From NCBI GenBank assembly GCA_964519895.1, contig CAZFLE010000019.1, positions 1 to 64,000 of the forward strand: 64,000 nt of DNA, given 5' to 3'. A program made the position numbers and the translations under genes. Positions 32,453 through 40,820 of this stretch are shown here, one piece after another. This stretch comes from CAYFPX01 sp964519895. GTDB taxonomy: Bacteria > Myxococcota_A > UBA796 > CAJQPC01. The first letter of the stretch is position 1. Each line of letters starts with the position of its first letter. The notes beneath the pieces were generated by a model that saw only the letters and a list, made by a program, of their open reading frames with translations, had not been told where the DNA came from and ran no database searches.

Positions 32453-32731
32453 CTAGTAGTCCGCCAGCAGGCCGTCGAGCACGCTGTCCAGGTCGACGGA
32501 CGACTCGAAGGAGCCGTCGGCGAGCTGGGCCTTGACCTGGTCGACCACGTCGGCTCGGATCTCGGGGGTGTCCCCGAGCTCGGCCTTGAGCGACTCGATC
32601 CAGGATGCGTCTTGGGAGACCTCGACCTGTGCGGCCGGGGTGCTGGCGCCTGGGGTGTCACCCTGCGCCTTCTTGTCCGACCGACGGGTGTTGTACACCT
32701 CGTGGATCGTTCCGGGCCCGGTGATCTTCAT
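32453..32731 (-). CDS. flgM: Anti-sigma-28 factor FlgM
   Basis: FlgM holds FliA inactive until the hook is complete and it is exported. The 92-residue size is normal, with a disordered N-terminal half and a C-terminal helix pair (E-I-R-A-D-V-V-D-Q-V-K-A-Q-L-A-D-G-S-F, D-L-D-S-V-L-D-G-L-L-A-D-Y) matching the FlgM sigma-binding region. The fliA gene is 11 kb away on the same strand. The unit starts from its own sigma-28-type box, giving the usual autoregulatory loop. Confidence 0.9.
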   Translation of the reverse strand: MKITGPGTIHEVYNTRRSDKKAQGDTPGASTPAAQVEVSQDASWIESLKAELGDTPEIRADVVDQVKAQLADGSFESSVDLDSVLDGLLADY

Positions 32732-32781
32732 GGTTACCTCTCACATTCGCGATGGGTAGGAGTTCCCACCTTCACGTCCCC

Positions 32782-32808
32782 CCATCGGACCAGGCCCGAG
32801 AGGGTTTG
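32782..32808 (-). promoter_or_regulatory. Sigma-28-type promoter of flgM-flgN-flgK-flgL
   Basis: On the minus strand CAAACCCT, 11 bases, TCCGATGG, 51 bases before the flgM ATG. The -35 core AAACCCT is the same as at flagellin B. Confidence 0.6.
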
Positions 32809-32834
32809 AGAGAAAAGTCCACAGAAAGATCGCA

Positions 32835-33542
32835 TCAGGGGCTCTCGTGCCAGACCAGGGCCCGATGCGGGTCCACGGGCTGGTCGTCCTGGCGGACCTC
32901 GAAGTGCAGGTGGGGACCGGTGGAGCGGCCCGTGGAACCGACCGTCGCGACCTGGGCGCCTGCCCTCACGCTGTCGCCGACCTGGACGTCCAGGGACTGG
33001 CAGTGGGCATACCGGGTCTCGAGCCCGTCACCGTGGTCCAGGATCACCACGTTGCCGTAGCCACCGCGCTCTCCGGCAAAGGTGACCGTGCCCGCTCGCA
33101 CCGCCTGGATCGGGGACCCCGCGGGTGCGGCGATGTCCAGGCCCGCGTGGGCCTTGCGCTCGCCGCTGAACGGATCGGCCCGGTGGCCGAACCGGGAGCT
33201 GACACGCCCGGACACGGGGAACAGGGCTCGCAGGCCGTCGGCGGAACCAAGCGGCGCCACGTGCTCCAGGTTGCTCAGGTCCAGGCGAGAAGACAGCCCC
33301 AGCCCACCGGTGGACGCGATGCGCTGGGTGATCTCCTCGTCGAACCACTCCTGGTACATCGCGCCTTCCTGGCCGAACAGGCCGTCGCCGCCCATCGACT
33401 TGCGCATCTCCTTGAGCATCAGACGCAGGACCATGCCTTCGAATTGCCGCAGGGCCTCTTCGTCGCTCTGGGCCTCGGTCGTGGGTGTGGCGGTGTCCAC
33501 CATGCTCGCCAGGTCCTGGAACATGCCGATCGCATCAGCCAT
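32835..33542 (-). CDS. flgJ: FlgJ-type rod-binding protein fused to M23 peptidase
   Basis: The 235-residue protein has two parts. The N-terminal ~85 residues match the FlgJ rod-binding domain (F-E-G-M-V-L-R-L-M-L-K-E-M-R-K-S-M, G-Q-E-G-A-M-Y-Q-E-W-F-D-E-E-I-T). The C-terminal ~120 residues form an M23/LytM endopeptidase with the zinc ligands in H-A-G-L-D-I-A and H-L-H-F-E-V-R and a G-Y-G-N-V-V-I-L-D-H-G strand. In enterics FlgJ instead carries a GH73 glucosaminidase. Here the rod would be let through the wall by cutting peptide cross-links. It is 12 bases after flgI. The end is only ~25 bases upstream of the flgM promoter. Confidence 0.92.
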   Translation of the reverse strand: MADAIGMFQDLASMVDTATPTTEAQSDEEALRQFEGMVLRLMLKEMRKSMGGDGLFGQEGAMYQEWFDEEITQRIASTGGLGLSSRLDLSNLEHVAPLGSADGLRALFPVSGRVSSRFGHRADPFSGERKAHAGLDIAAPAGSPIQAVRAGTVTFAGERGGYGNVVILDHGDGLETRYAHCQSLDVQVGDSVRAGAQVATVGSTGRSTGPHLHFEVRQDDQPVDPHRALVWHESP

Positions 33543-33554
33543 GGCGAGCTCCGG

Positions 33555-34649
33555 TCACTGCACCACCACTTCGGCGTGCATGCAGCCCTGGGCCTGCATC
33601 ATCTGCAGGATGGTGATCAGGTCGCGGGGCTTGACGGCCAGCGCATTCAGCGCCGCTGCCAGGTCGTTCAGGGTGGTGCCTTCGACCAGGTGGACCGACC
33701 CCGCCTCCTCCGTCGCTCGCAGCTTGGGATCCTGGTAGAGCACGGTCTGCCCACCGCTCAGCGGACCGGGCTGAGACACCTTGACGTCCGACTGGACCTC
33801 GATCTGCAGACCCCCGTGCGACACGGCGCACTGGCCGATGGTCACCCGACTGCCCATCACCACGGTGCCGGTGCGCTCGTTGATGACCACGCGGGCCACC
33901 GAGTCCGGGGTGACCTCTACGCCCTCCAGACGAGCGGCGAAGCGGGCGAAGCGGCCCTGGAAATCATCGGGGACCTGGACCGTGACGGTGCCAGCGTCTC
34001 GCGCAAAGGCGAGCTCGGACTCGAACTCGGCGTTGATGGCCTCGGCCACGCGATCGGCGGTCGTGAAGTCGGGCCGAGACAGCACGAAGTCGACCACCTG
34101 CTTGGCGTTGTAGTCCACAGCGGTCAGGGTCTCGAGCTCGACGATGGCGCCGGCCTCGACCCGCCCGGTGGTGGTGATGTTCTTGCCGCTCCGCTCCCCG
34201 CCGGCCGAGAGCTGGTAGCCCCCCACGGTCACGTTGCCCTGGGCCACCGCGTGCACCTTGTTGTTCAAGGCCTTCAGGGGCGTCGCCAACAGCGTGCCTC
34301 CCTCCAGCGACGTGGCGTCCCCGACGCTGGCGACGGTCACGTCCAGCCGGGTGCCCGCCCGGTGGTGGGTGCTCAGCTCGGCCGTCACGGCCACAAGGGC
34401 CACGTTGCGGGACATGATCTGGTCGGCGTCCACCGCGTAGCCCATGCCCTGGAGCCGCTTCACCAGCGCCTGGACGCTGGCTTCGTTCTGGCGGCTGTCC
34501 CCGGTCCGGCTCAGGCCGACCACCAGGCCCGTTCCAGTCAGCTCGTTGACCCGATCGCCCAGAAAGGCCCCCACGTCCTTGACCCTCACCGCGTGGGCAT
34601 CGGGCACCCAGCACAGGGCGACGAAGAGCAGAACGAGGATCCGACGCAA
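33555..34649 (-). CDS. flgI: Flagellar P-ring protein FlgI
   Basis: FlgI builds the periplasmic P ring around the rod. It has ~364 residues with a signal peptide (L-V-L-L-F-V-A-L-C-W-V-P-D-A-H-A). The mature protein has the family motifs R-V-K-D-V-G-A-F, N-E-L-T-G-T-G-L-V-V-G-L-S-R-T-G-D, V-S-Q-P-G-P-L-S-G-G-Q-T and L-N-A-L-A-V-K-P-R-D-L-I-T-I-L-Q. I prefer the TTG at 34649 (five bases after GGAGG). A GTG at 34652 or 34685 would also keep the signal peptide. It heads the block flgI-flgJ-flgM, separated from the other ring genes by unrelated plus-strand genes. Confidence 0.95.
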   Translation of the reverse strand: MRRILVLLFVALCWVPDAHAVRVKDVGAFLGDRVNELTGTGLVVGLSRTGDSRQNEASVQALVKRLQGMGYAVDADQIMSRNVALVAVTAELSTHHRAGTRLDVTVASVGDATSLEGGTLLATPLKALNNKVHAVAQGNVTVGGYQLSAGGERSGKNITTTGRVEAGAIVELETLTAVDYNAKQVVDFVLSRPDFTTADRVAEAINAEFESELAFARDAGTVTVQVPDDFQGRFARFAARLEGVEVTPDSVARVVINERTGTVVMGSRVTIGQCAVSHGGLQIEVQSDVKVSQPGPLSGGQTVLYQDPKLRATEEAGSVHLVEGTTLNDLAAALNALAVKPRDLITILQMMQAQGCMHAEVVVQ

Positions 34650-34788
34650 CACGACCTCCGACCCACCCGCATCGGACGCGCACACGGCGCCTTGAGCGTT
34701 CCGGCGTCACACCGGTCCGGGCGCTCCCGTATCGAAGGGGCAAGGGCGCAGGGCCCGCCCAAAAACTCGCTTCCAAGCCGGTGCTTCC

Positions 34789-36420
34789 ATGCGCACGACG
34801 CCCGTCCTCTGTCTGACCTCGACCCTTCTGTTCGCCGCCTGCGGCATCGACAACACCCTGCAAGGCGGCAACGGCACCACCGGCGGCTCGGCGGCGGACA
34901 CCGCACCAGACGTGTTCGTCGACCCGAGCGCCCTGGACTTCGGCGCTCTGGACGCCGCCCAGGGCCAGGAACACTCCGAGATCGTGACGGTCCAGAACCT
35001 GGGCGACGCCGACCTGACGCTGTTCGCTGTCCAGCTGGCCGACCCGACCGGGCCCTACACGGTCTCGGCCATCGGCTCGTTGCTGCTGGAGCCAGGCGGC
35101 CAGACCACGTTCCTGGTGACCTACCGACCGGCCGAGTCCGCGGTGCACACCGGTCGGATCCTGCTGGACTCCAACGACCCGGACACGCCGACCTGGGTGG
35201 TCTCGCTCACCGGCCAGGGCGTCGCCCCAGACGTGGTCGTCGACCCCCTCGCCTATGACTTCGGGGCCACATGGATCGGCTGCGAGCACAGCCAGTCCGT
35301 GCGCATCCAGAACGCCGGCGATGCAGACCTGGAGGTCACCGAGCTGGCCTGGAACACCGGCTCCACCGACCTGGTGCTCGACACGTCCGAGGATCTGTAC
35401 GGGGAGCTGCCGTGGATCCTGCCACCCGGCGCCTGGGCTGACGTGGTCGTGACCTATGCCCCCCTCGACGCGTACCCGGACTCCGCCTGGCTCACGGTCT
35501 CGTCCAGCGATCCCTCGGACCCCACGGTGCAGGCGACGCAGTCCGGCCAGGCCGACCCCTGGGGAGAGAACGTCGACGTCTACGAGCAGCCGGTGGCCGG
35601 CCAGACCGACATCCTGTTCGCCATGGACTGGTCGGGTTCGATGGGCGACAACATCGCCAACGCCCTGGCCAACTTCGAGGTCTTCGTCGAGACTTTGCTG
35701 TCGATGGATGCGGACTTCCACCTGGCTGCTGTGACCGCCGACAGCGGTTGCATCTACCCCGGCGGGCCGACCTACATCGACGACAGCTACAGCGTCGCCG
35801 AGGCGGTGCGGGTGTTCAGCGACATGGTCAACATGGGCGGCTCCGGGTCCAACACCGAGCGCCTGTTCAGCGTCTTCGAAGCCGCCCTGCAGAACGAGGG
35901 CGACGGCGCCGCCGGGTGCAATGCGGGCTTCTACCGCGAGGACGCCACCCTGAACCTGGTCTCGGTCAGCGACGAGCCGGAGCAGTCCCCTTCGTCCTAC
36001 AGCCACTACGTCTCGCTGTTCCAGGACATGAAGGACGACTCCGACGACGTGCTCATGCACGCCATCGCTGGCGACTACCCCAGCGGCTGCGGTGGCGGCG
36101 GCGGCGGGGCCGACTACGGCGCCGGCTACTACGAAGCCTCCCTGGCCACCGGGGCCACGTTCCTGTCCATCTGCGCGACCGACTTCGGGGCCCACATGGA
36201 GACGCTGGCCGAAGGCAGCGCAAAGGCCCTGGACGCGTTCCCCCTGTCGGACGAGCCGGTGCCGGAGACACTGCGGGTGAAGGTGGACGGGCTGTCCACG
36301 AGCACCGGCTGGGCCTATGACGCCAGCGACAACGCCGTGGTCTTCGACGCCGCCGCGGTGCCCGAGGCCGGATCCACCATCGAGATCGGGTACGCGACCG
36401 CGGGCGACTGCGAGCTGTAG
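34789..36420 (+). CDS. Secreted lipoprotein with ASH-type repeats and a von Willebrand A domain
   Basis: 543 residues with a lipobox signal (T-L-L-F-A-A-C). Two immunoglobulin-like 'choice-of-anchor D'/ASH domains follow (D-P-S-A-L-D-F-G-A-L and D-P-L-A-Y-D-F-G-A-T, each with V-Q/R-I-Q-N-x-G-D-A-D-L). From ~265 there is a vWA domain with MIDAS D-W-S-G-S-M-G, then a Gly-rich loop and paired Cys residues. vWA domains bind proteins through a metal ion. Surface adhesion or assembly is likely but the ligand is unknown. It is divergent from flgI with only 139 bases between starts and is not flagellar by content. Confidence 0.85.
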   Translation: MRTTPVLCLTSTLLFAACGIDNTLQGGNGTTGGSAADTAPDVFVDPSALDFGALDAAQGQEHSEIVTVQNLGDADLTLFAVQLADPTGPYTVSAIGSLLLEPGGQTTFLVTYRPAESAVHTGRILLDSNDPDTPTWVVSLTGQGVAPDVVVDPLAYDFGATWIGCEHSQSVRIQNAGDADLEVTELAWNTGSTDLVLDTSEDLYGELPWILPPGAWADVVVTYAPLDAYPDSAWLTVSSSDPSDPTVQATQSGQADPWGENVDVYEQPVAGQTDILFAMDWSGSMGDNIANALANFEVFVETLLSMDADFHLAAVTADSGCIYPGGPTYIDDSYSVAEAVRVFSDMVNMGGSGSNTERLFSVFEAALQNEGDGAAGCNAGFYREDATLNLVSVSDEPEQSPSSYSHYVSLFQDMKDDSDDVLMHAIAGDYPSGCGGGGGGADYGAGYYEASLATGATFLSICATDFGAHMETLAEGSAKALDAFPLSDEPVPETLRVKVDGLSTSTGWAYDASDNAVVFDAAAVPEAGSTIEIGYATAGDCEL

Positions 36421-36566
36421 CGTCTCCTGGGACGCAGGTGCCGCGGCGCGGCCGTCGCACGGGCCGTGGACCATGACTTCGGGATCCCGCTGCAGACCGG
36501 GTCGTGCGGATCCGCAGCGTGGCCCGGCCCTTGCACGCCCGCGGGTCGCCCACCTGGAGACCAGCC

Positions 36567-37679
36567 ATGCCCCTGTTCGCGATGCTCGCCGCCTGCACCT
36601 CGCTGTCCACCCCGGTCCAGGTGGCCGACCCCACTGCGTCGGTCCACGACAGCGCCACCGACACGGGTCTGGCGACGCCGACGTCCCAAGACACCGCGCA
36701 CTCCCAGGACTCCGCCGCCAGCGACTCGCCCACCGGGGATCCGGACGACGCCGTCATCGTCTCCACGTCGCTGCCGACCGAGCTGGCCTGTGGAGACACG
36801 GTGTGGGCCAGCGTCACCGTGCGGAACACCGGCCACGCCACCTGGACCTGGGAAGATGGCTACAAGCTGGGTGCGGTCGACGACAGCGATGACCTCTACG
36901 GCCCCGACGTGCGGGTCTGGTTGCCAGAGGGCGCGTCCGTCGCCCCGGGTGACACGTGGACCTTCGACTTCGAGCTCACCGCACCCCAGACCGAGGCCGA
37001 GCTGCTGACCGACTGGCGCATGGTGCACGAAGGCGTGAGGTGGTTCGGCGAGGAGACAAGTGCTGTGGTCGCTGTGCAGTGCACGGCGACCGCCTGGTGC
37101 GACCCGCTGACCAGCAGCTCGCTGCAGTCTGGCTTCCTGGACAAGGACGTCGACGGGGGGAGCTTCTCGAGCGCTGGCTGGCAGACCACGAGCGACGACG
37201 ATCAGCTGCTGCTCGAGCTGCCGACCACACTGGGGGGCACCTGGACCTTCTCCGTCGACGTCGACAACTTCGATCCGCACAGCCAGTACAGCGGCAGCAA
37301 GCACCAGATCATCAACATGTACACGTCGGACAACGGGTCCCAGGACGTCTTCTCCAGCGACGAGGCGTGGTGGAACATCCGCACGGGCACGAACTACGGC
37401 ACGGGGCTCAAGCTCCTGGCTGCGCCTTCCGGCGGCGACACCCGGGAGGAGGTCCGGCTCATCGAGAGCGCCAGCTGGGATCCCTCTGACACCCACACCT
37501 TCCAGGTCACCTGGAACGACAGCGCTGTGGTGCTGTCCCTGGACGGCAGCGAGCTCACCGAGCTGCCCTTTGGTGGGCAGCTGCACCCGATGCAGCACGT
37601 CTTCCTGGGCCGCGACAACGTCTACGGTGGCCAGGTGGGGCCAATCTACAGCGACCTGTGCGTCACCTGGGAGCCGTGA
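36567..37679 (+). CDS. Lipoprotein with NBR1-like Ig domain
   Basis: 370 residues from the ATG at 36567, with a lipobox (M-P-L-F-A-M-L-A-A-C) and an Asp/Ser/Thr linker. An Ig-like domain of the 'next to BRCA1' (NBR1) type follows: V-T-V-R-N-T-G-H-A-T-W-T-W-E-D-G-Y-K-L-G, G-D-T-W-T-F-D-F, and W-R-M-V-H-E-G-V-R-W-F-G-E. The C-terminal ~200 residues alternate beta strands like a concanavalin/laminin-G sandwich (I-Y-S-D-L-C-V-T-W at the end). This combination suggests carbohydrate or surface binding. It is on the same strand as the vWA lipoprotein, 146 bases behind. Confidence 0.8.
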   Translation: MPLFAMLAACTSLSTPVQVADPTASVHDSATDTGLATPTSQDTAHSQDSAASDSPTGDPDDAVIVSTSLPTELACGDTVWASVTVRNTGHATWTWEDGYKLGAVDDSDDLYGPDVRVWLPEGASVAPGDTWTFDFELTAPQTEAELLTDWRMVHEGVRWFGEETSAVVAVQCTATAWCDPLTSSSLQSGFLDKDVDGGSFSSAGWQTTSDDDQLLLELPTTLGGTWTFSVDVDNFDPHSQYSGSKHQIINMYTSDNGSQDVFSSDEAWWNIRTGTNYGTGLKLLAAPSGGDTREEVRLIESASWDPSDTHTFQVTWNDSAVVLSLDGSELTELPFGGQLHPMQHVFLGRDNVYGGQVGPIYSDLCVTWEP

Positions 37680-37686
37680 AGGGCTA

Positions 37687-38259
37687 TCAGAAGCCGGCGC
37701 CGAGGGTGAGCTGGCCGAACGGGACCACCGGGCCCCGGGTTCCCCCGACCTGGGGGGCGCCGGGGATGTGCGCTGCGCCGGCCGTCAGATCGGCGGTGAC
37801 GTAGGCCCGCTCGTGCAGCCACGCCCGAGTCTGGAGGGCGAGCGCAGCCTCGGGTCCCGCGGCCTCGACCGGGTCGGCCGCTGTGGGGGTGCCGAAGCGG
37901 AACCCCGGAAGGTCGGCGCCCGACTGGAGCTCGGCGAAGCCCAGGAGCACGACCCCGCTGGCGTCGATGTGGCCCCAGGAGCGGGTCACCAGCACCCCAC
38001 GGGCGCGGAAGTGGGCGAAGTCGGGCACGTCTTCGCCGTGCAGCCAGCCCGAGCCGTTGCCACAGGCTTCGAAGCCGAACCGGGCCAGGGGGCTGACCTG
38101 GGCGCAGACCACCAAGGGGCCGCCGCTGTCTCCGGCTGCCAGGCCGCCGCCCAGGCGCAGGTCGAACACCGGGTGCCCCAACAGGGGGCGAGGCGCCACG
38201 CTCTCCAGCGCCGGCTCTGCGGCGGTGGCGGTCAAGGAGAGCAGGAGAGCGGCCAGCAT
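37687..38259 (-). CDS. Small outer-membrane-type protein, function unknown
   Basis: 190 residues with a signal peptide (M-L-A-A-L-L-L-S-L-T-A-T-A-A). The remainder is Gly/Ala-rich with alternating hydrophobic strands and ends in G-Q-L-T-L-G-A-G-F, the Phe-terminal strand of outer-membrane barrels. It contains a short G-D-S-G-G-P sequence like trypsin-family active sites, but no matching His/Asp context is visible, so this is probably chance. It stands between the lipoprotein and purC on the opposite strand. Confidence 0.7.
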   Translation of the reverse strand: MLAALLLSLTATAAEPALESVAPRPLLGHPVFDLRLGGGLAAGDSGGPLVVCAQVSPLARFGFEACGNGSGWLHGEDVPDFAHFRARGVLVTRSWGHIDASGVVLLGFAELQSGADLPGFRFGTPTAADPVEAAGPEAALALQTRAWLHERAYVTADLTAGAAHIPGAPQVGGTRGPVVPFGQLTLGAGF

Positions 38260-38347
38260 GACCCGAGCCTACCGCCCGATCTCCACGCAGCTGTAACGAA
38301 GGCGCTGCGAGCGCCTCGATAGAGACACGGTCTCTCCAGGAGCCCCC

Positions 38348-39301
38348 ATGTCCCTGCGCACACAGCTCGCCCCCCACCTGTCCAGCGACTTCACCGAGAT
38401 CGACGCCGCACGTCTCGGTCACCTGGGCCAGCACTACAACGGCAAGGTCCGGGACCTCTTCATCGGCGACGACGAGATCCTGATGATCACGACGGACCGG
38501 CTCTCGGCCTTTGACGTGGTGCTCACGTCGATCCCGTGCAAGGGCGCGATCCTCAACGCCATCGCGCTGCACGCCTTTGAGCAGACCCGGGACATCTGCG
38601 ACAACCACCTCATCGACGTGCCCCACCCCAACGTCATCCGAGTGAAGAAGGCCGACGCACTGCCCATCGAGATCATCGTGCGCCGCCACGTCACGGGCTC
38701 GCTGTGGCGGGACATCGAGGCCGACCGGCACGGCGTCTACGAGCTGGACCTTCCGGCGAACCTGAAGAAGGACCAGCGGCTGGACGAGCTGATCATCACC
38801 CCGTCGACCAAGGCCGAAAAGGGCCTGCACGACGAGCCCATCAGTCGCCGGGCGATCCTGGCGCAAGGACTGGTGCCCGAGGCGCTGCTGGACCAGGCCT
38901 TCGACGTGGCGCTGAAGCTCTTCCGACGCGGTGAGGCCCTGGCGGCCGAGCAGGGCCTGATCCTGGTCGACACCAAGTACGAGATGGGCCTCATCGACGG
39001 TGAGCTGGTCGTCATCGACGAGATCCACACCGCCGACTCCAGCCGGTACTGGCTGGCCGACGAGTTCGACGCGCGGTTCGCTGCGGGCGAGCCCCAGGCG
39101 ATGCTGGACAAGGAGAACATCCGGCAGTGGCTGATCGGCCAGGGCTACATGGGGGACGGCCCGGTGCCTGAGATCCCCGAAGACGTGCGGCTGGACCTGG
39201 CCGAGATCTACGGGCGGCTCCACGAGCGGCTGCTGGGCCGGCCCTTCGTGCCGCCGAGCGAGCCTGTGACCGACACGCTCTACCAAGCCATCGGGGTCTG
39301 A
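38348..39301 (+). CDS. purC: Phosphoribosylaminoimidazole-succinocarboxamide synthase
   Basis: PurC ligates aspartate to CAIR in purine synthesis. The 317 residues show the family signature G-K-V-R-D-L-F near residue 32, the T-D-R-L-S-A-F-D-V ATP/substrate segment, an R-R-H-V-T-G-S-L-W-R region, and L-V-D-T-K-Y-E-M-G-L-I-D-G-E-L-V-V-I-D-E-I-H-T-A-D-S-S-R-Y-W. Length and motif order fit the longer Ade1-like type. It is five bases upstream of the MYG1-like gene, so the two are cotranscribed. Confidence 0.97.
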   Translation: MSLRTQLAPHLSSDFTEIDAARLGHLGQHYNGKVRDLFIGDDEILMITTDRLSAFDVVLTSIPCKGAILNAIALHAFEQTRDICDNHLIDVPHPNVIRVKKADALPIEIIVRRHVTGSLWRDIEADRHGVYELDLPANLKKDQRLDELIITPSTKAEKGLHDEPISRRAILAQGLVPEALLDQAFDVALKLFRRGEALAAEQGLILVDTKYEMGLIDGELVVIDEIHTADSSRYWLADEFDARFAAGEPQAMLDKENIRQWLIGQGYMGDGPVPEIPEDVRLDLAEIYGRLHERLLGRPFVPPSEPVTDTLYQAIGV

Positions 39302-39306
39302 CGGTC

Positions 39307-40173
39307 ATGATCCACACCATCCTCACCCACCCCGGCAGCGCCCACAAGGACGACGTGTTGGCGGTGTGCCTGCTGGCCGCCCGCCACGGTGCGCCCGTCG
39401 TGCGCCGCATGCCCACCTCCGCCGACCTGGCGGACCCTGGTGTCGCCATCGTCGACGTGGGCGGCGAGCACGACCCGTCCCGGTCCAATTTCGACCACCA
39501 CCACTTCCCGCGTGACCACGCGCCCACCTGCGCCTTGAGCCTGGTGTTGCAGGACCTGGACCTGTACGAGGACGGCCTACGCTTCATGGGCTGGCTGGAG
39601 ACCGCGGAGTGGTTCGACTCTCGCGGTCCGAACCGCACAGCGGAGCACCTGGGCGTGCCCCGTCGGGCCATCACCCAGCTGAGCTCCCCCATCGACGGCA
39701 CGCTGCTCCGCCGGTTCAGCCAGAGCAGCGCCCTGTCCCCCCAGGACCCGCTGTACGCCTTCATGACGATGGTGGGCCAGGACATGCTGGAGCACCTGAG
39801 CACGGCCCGCGAGCGGCTGGACTTCGTCGCTCAGCGTGCCGAGCGTTGGTCCATCCCTCACGGTGGCGAGATCATCGAGGCCCTGTACCTGCCTCGCACC
39901 GACGTCCTGCCCGAGTCTCCCAGCGCGGCAGTGGCCGACTACATCGCCGCCGAAGGGCTCGGAGACACGGTCTCGGCGATGGTCTACCCCGACTCCCGCG
40001 GCCCCGCGTACGGCATCGGCCGGTACGAGGACCACGCCCAGCTCGACTTCTCCCGCATCGGCGCCGAGCCCGACGTGCACTTCGCCCACACGACCGGCTT
40101 CATGTGCAAGACCACGGCGACGGAGCCGGAGCGCCTCAAGTCCCTGATCCGAGGCGCCTGGCTCGGGGCCTAG
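39307..40173 (+). CDS. MYG1/UPF0160-family metal-dependent hydrolase-like protein
   Basis: 288 residues. The start T-H-P-G-S-A-H-K-D-D-V-L-A-V-C-L-L, then V-D-V-G-G-E-H-D-P-S and S-N-F-D-H-H-H-F-P (His/Asp metal ligands) match the MYG1 family of DHH-related exonucleases/phosphoesterases. The C-terminus is Asp/Glu rich. It lies five bases behind purC. Family members are nucleases in eukaryotes and of unclear role in bacteria. A nucleotide-salvage or RNA-turnover role is inference. Confidence 0.8.
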   Translation: MIHTILTHPGSAHKDDVLAVCLLAARHGAPVVRRMPTSADLADPGVAIVDVGGEHDPSRSNFDHHHFPRDHAPTCALSLVLQDLDLYEDGLRFMGWLETAEWFDSRGPNRTAEHLGVPRRAITQLSSPIDGTLLRRFSQSSALSPQDPLYAFMTMVGQDMLEHLSTARERLDFVAQRAERWSIPHGGEIIEALYLPRTDVLPESPSAAVADYIAAEGLGDTVSAMVYPDSRGPAYGIGRYEDHAQLDFSRIGAEPDVHFAHTTGFMCKTTATEPERLKSLIRGAWLGA

Positions 40174-40820
40174 GCCGCATGGGGACCAGTCCACCCTGAG
40201 TGTCCGATCTCCAGGACCAGACCGGTTTCAGTGTCCGCAGACACGCTCTCCGGCCGCTCCCGCGCGCCCTCTCGCGGTCCCCCGGCGCCTTCCAGCCCCG
40301 ATTCCGGCCCAAGAGCGGACACCGAACCCCATCTGGTCCGCCAGACCGGACAATCACCCCCATCTGGTCGGAGGCGACCGCAGTCCCGCCACCCTCTCCC
40401 GATCCACAAGATCCCAGCCAACCCGTATACCAGCCCCGCCTTCAGAGGCTTTCAAAACCATCATCTACAACCGAAACATTAAGTATTAACAAAAGGTTCC
40501 TGACCCCTGTTTCCCCCTTTTCCCCCTGTCTTGCTGTTCCCGCTGTTCTTGCTCCCGGTTCCTGCCCCCGCCCACCAAACGCCCCCGGCACCGGATGCGT
40601 TGGCGTCGGCGGTAGACCTGACCTCTCCGATCGGCACCCTGCCGTCTCCGCCACCGCCCACCGGAATCACCGAGGGAACATAGAACCACCGGCGCCGGCC
40701 CCCTGCGCCCGCGTCAAAACAGACCCCGGCGCCCCCCCAGCCTCACCGCTGGCAGGTTCCCGGCGCCCCAAGTCTCCCCACCCGCGCCCGCACGGGGACC
40801 TACCCCCCGATCCGCTCTCC
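40174..40820. other. Non-coding convergent region with iterated motifs and a pyrimidine tract
   Basis: About 650 bases between the convergent MYG1 and flgH genes with no convincing gene. It holds an exact 12-bp direct repeat, CCCCATCTGGTC (40327 and 40358), two CCAGACCGG motifs, and GTGTCCG on both strands (40200, 40232 and inverted near 40315). A short AT-rich stretch at 40445-40500 is followed by a C/T-rich tract to about 40580. The AAAGGTTCCTGACCCC piece near 40494 resembles sequences associated with REP-type transposon remnants, from memory only. Confidence 0.6.

Noticed and set aside
33964..36474. 836-codon minus-strand frame overlapping flgI and the vWA gene
   Set aside because: It crosses the well-defined flgI and vWA genes in other frames and contains no domain.
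37687..38259. G-D-S-G-G-P in the small outer-membrane protein as a serine-protease active site
   Set aside because: No His and Asp motifs in the right order, and the protein is too short for a trypsin fold.
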